A program made the position numbers and the translations under genes. Below the pieces are notes generated by a model that had not been told where the DNA came from, ran no database searches, and worked only from the letters and a program-made list of their open reading frames with translations. A stretch of 64,000 bases of DNA from Rhizobium sp. N324 (GTDB lineage: Bacteria > Pseudomonadota > Alphaproteobacteria > Rhizobiales > Rhizobiaceae): NCBI RefSeq assembly GCF_001664485.1, contig NZ_CP013630.1:1925001-1989000 (forward strand). Reading direction: 5' to 3'. Positions 63,714 to 64,000 of the stretch are shown one piece after another (within the stretch, counting starts at the first letter, position 1; every line of letters begins with the position of its first letter).

Positions 63714-63857
63714 TTAGCGAAACGAGCGGGATGCGATATTGCGGATGTCGTAACGGCTGACGCCGATGTCGGACAGGGTCTGGTTCGAAAGGCCGCCGAG
63801 TTCGTTGAGCGTACGGCGGTAGCTGAGCCAGCTTTTTGCAATGCGGATCGGGTTCAT
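63714..63857 (-). CDS. DUF1127 small Arg-rich protein, 47 residues
   Basis: Encodes a 47-residue protein beginning MNPIRIAKSWLSYRRTLNEL, then the family core LGGLSNQTLSDIGVSRYDI and a C-terminal Arg/Ser tail. This is the YjiS-like DUF1127 pattern. Some DUF1127 proteins influence phosphate and carbon metabolism or bind RNA in alphaproteobacteria. GAGGAAA lies about 7 nt before the ATG. The longer frame in another phase over 63688-63876 is a shadow. Confidence 0.85.
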   Translation of the reverse strand: MNPIRIAKSWLSYRRTLNELGGLSNQTLSDIGVSRYDIRNIASRSFR

Positions 63858-64000
63858 TGTCTTTTTCCTCAAACAAATGTCCGCTGGATGGCGGGATCGC
63901 CTATCTCTCTGCGGTTGATGTTTATATAGGCGAGAACCGTCTTATTGTGCAGTGCAAATAATTGGCGTCTGCCATGCAATTGTGCAATGTGATGCCCGCC

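Noticed and set aside
1..64000. CRISPR arrays, insertion sequences, prophage or integrase genes
   Set aside because: No regularly spaced repeats, transposase motifs or phage structural genes were seen on reading both strands; neither tRNA gene has an adjacent integrase.

Overview
The window is a contiguous stretch of a Rhizobium-type alphaproteobacterial chromosome, probably close to R. etli or R. leguminosarum. The evidence is the GC-rich codon use, an ExoR protein very close to the rhizobial EPS regulator, a PopZ-type polar organiser beside valS, a nasT-nasS/narK-nirB-nirD-nasA nitrate block, a SPOR-protein/nagZ/scpAB/tatABC/serS/surE/pcm cluster, DUF1127 and DUF6074 small proteins and a fused SecDF. 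The species is inferred from gene content, not from a search. No phage, insertion sequence, CRISPR array or rRNA was seen.

Layout. 1-4.3 kb: partial cyclopropane-fatty-acid synthase, photolyase, two small exported or membrane proteins, and a HAD phosphatase. 4.3-13.3 kb: the complete assimilatory nitrate system on the minus strand. The two-gene sensor/antiterminator pair nasT-nasS comes first, followed by a leader region and then narK-nirB-nirD-nasA. 13.5-16.4 kb: TRAP transporter (fused DctQM plus a Tat-type binding protein). 16.7-24.4 kb: peroxiredoxin, an AT-richer orphan secreted protein, lytic transglycosylase, epimerase, glycerate kinase, DUF6074 protein, PHB-depolymerase-like esterase and a convergent pair of low-affinity-iron-permease-family proteins. 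24.5-31 kb: large catalase, a membrane protein with a 25-residue companion peptide, a small lipoprotein, tRNA-Asn, several small envelope proteins, tRNA-Cys and a 35-residue membrane peptide. 31.2-43.8 kb: isoaspartyl-methyltransferase homologue, popZ, valS, FadL-like porin, exoR, xthA, erpA, dgt and argS. 43.9-63.9 kb: a dense, almost entirely plus-strand cell-envelope and housekeeping block (SPOR protein, nagZ, scpAB, tatABC, serS, surE, pcm, NlpD-like LysM/M23 lipoprotein, yajC, secDF, two complex-I-assembly-factor homologues), with a DUF815 ATPase, trmFO and a DUF1127 protein on the minus strand.

The most informative non-coding structure is the 390-nt region between nasS and narK. Read on the minus strand it contains two tandem NtrC-like sites, a sigma-54 promoter matching the -24/-12 consensus, two small hairpins with near-identical AAYGGC hexaloops (the signature recognised by ANTAR-domain antiterminators such as NasT), and a strong intrinsic terminator before narK. 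This predicts two gates in series. NtrC and sigma-54 would start transcription under nitrogen limitation, and NasT, released from NasS by nitrate or nitrite, would let polymerase pass the terminator.

Other points: the adjacent NDUFAF3-like and NDUFAF6-like genes behind secDF; a degenerate, probably non-catalytic M23 domain in the NlpD-like protein; three small genes that are easily missed (25, 35 and 47 residues) plus a 59-residue lipoprotein; and a leader of about 700 nt without a convincing gene in front of exoR.
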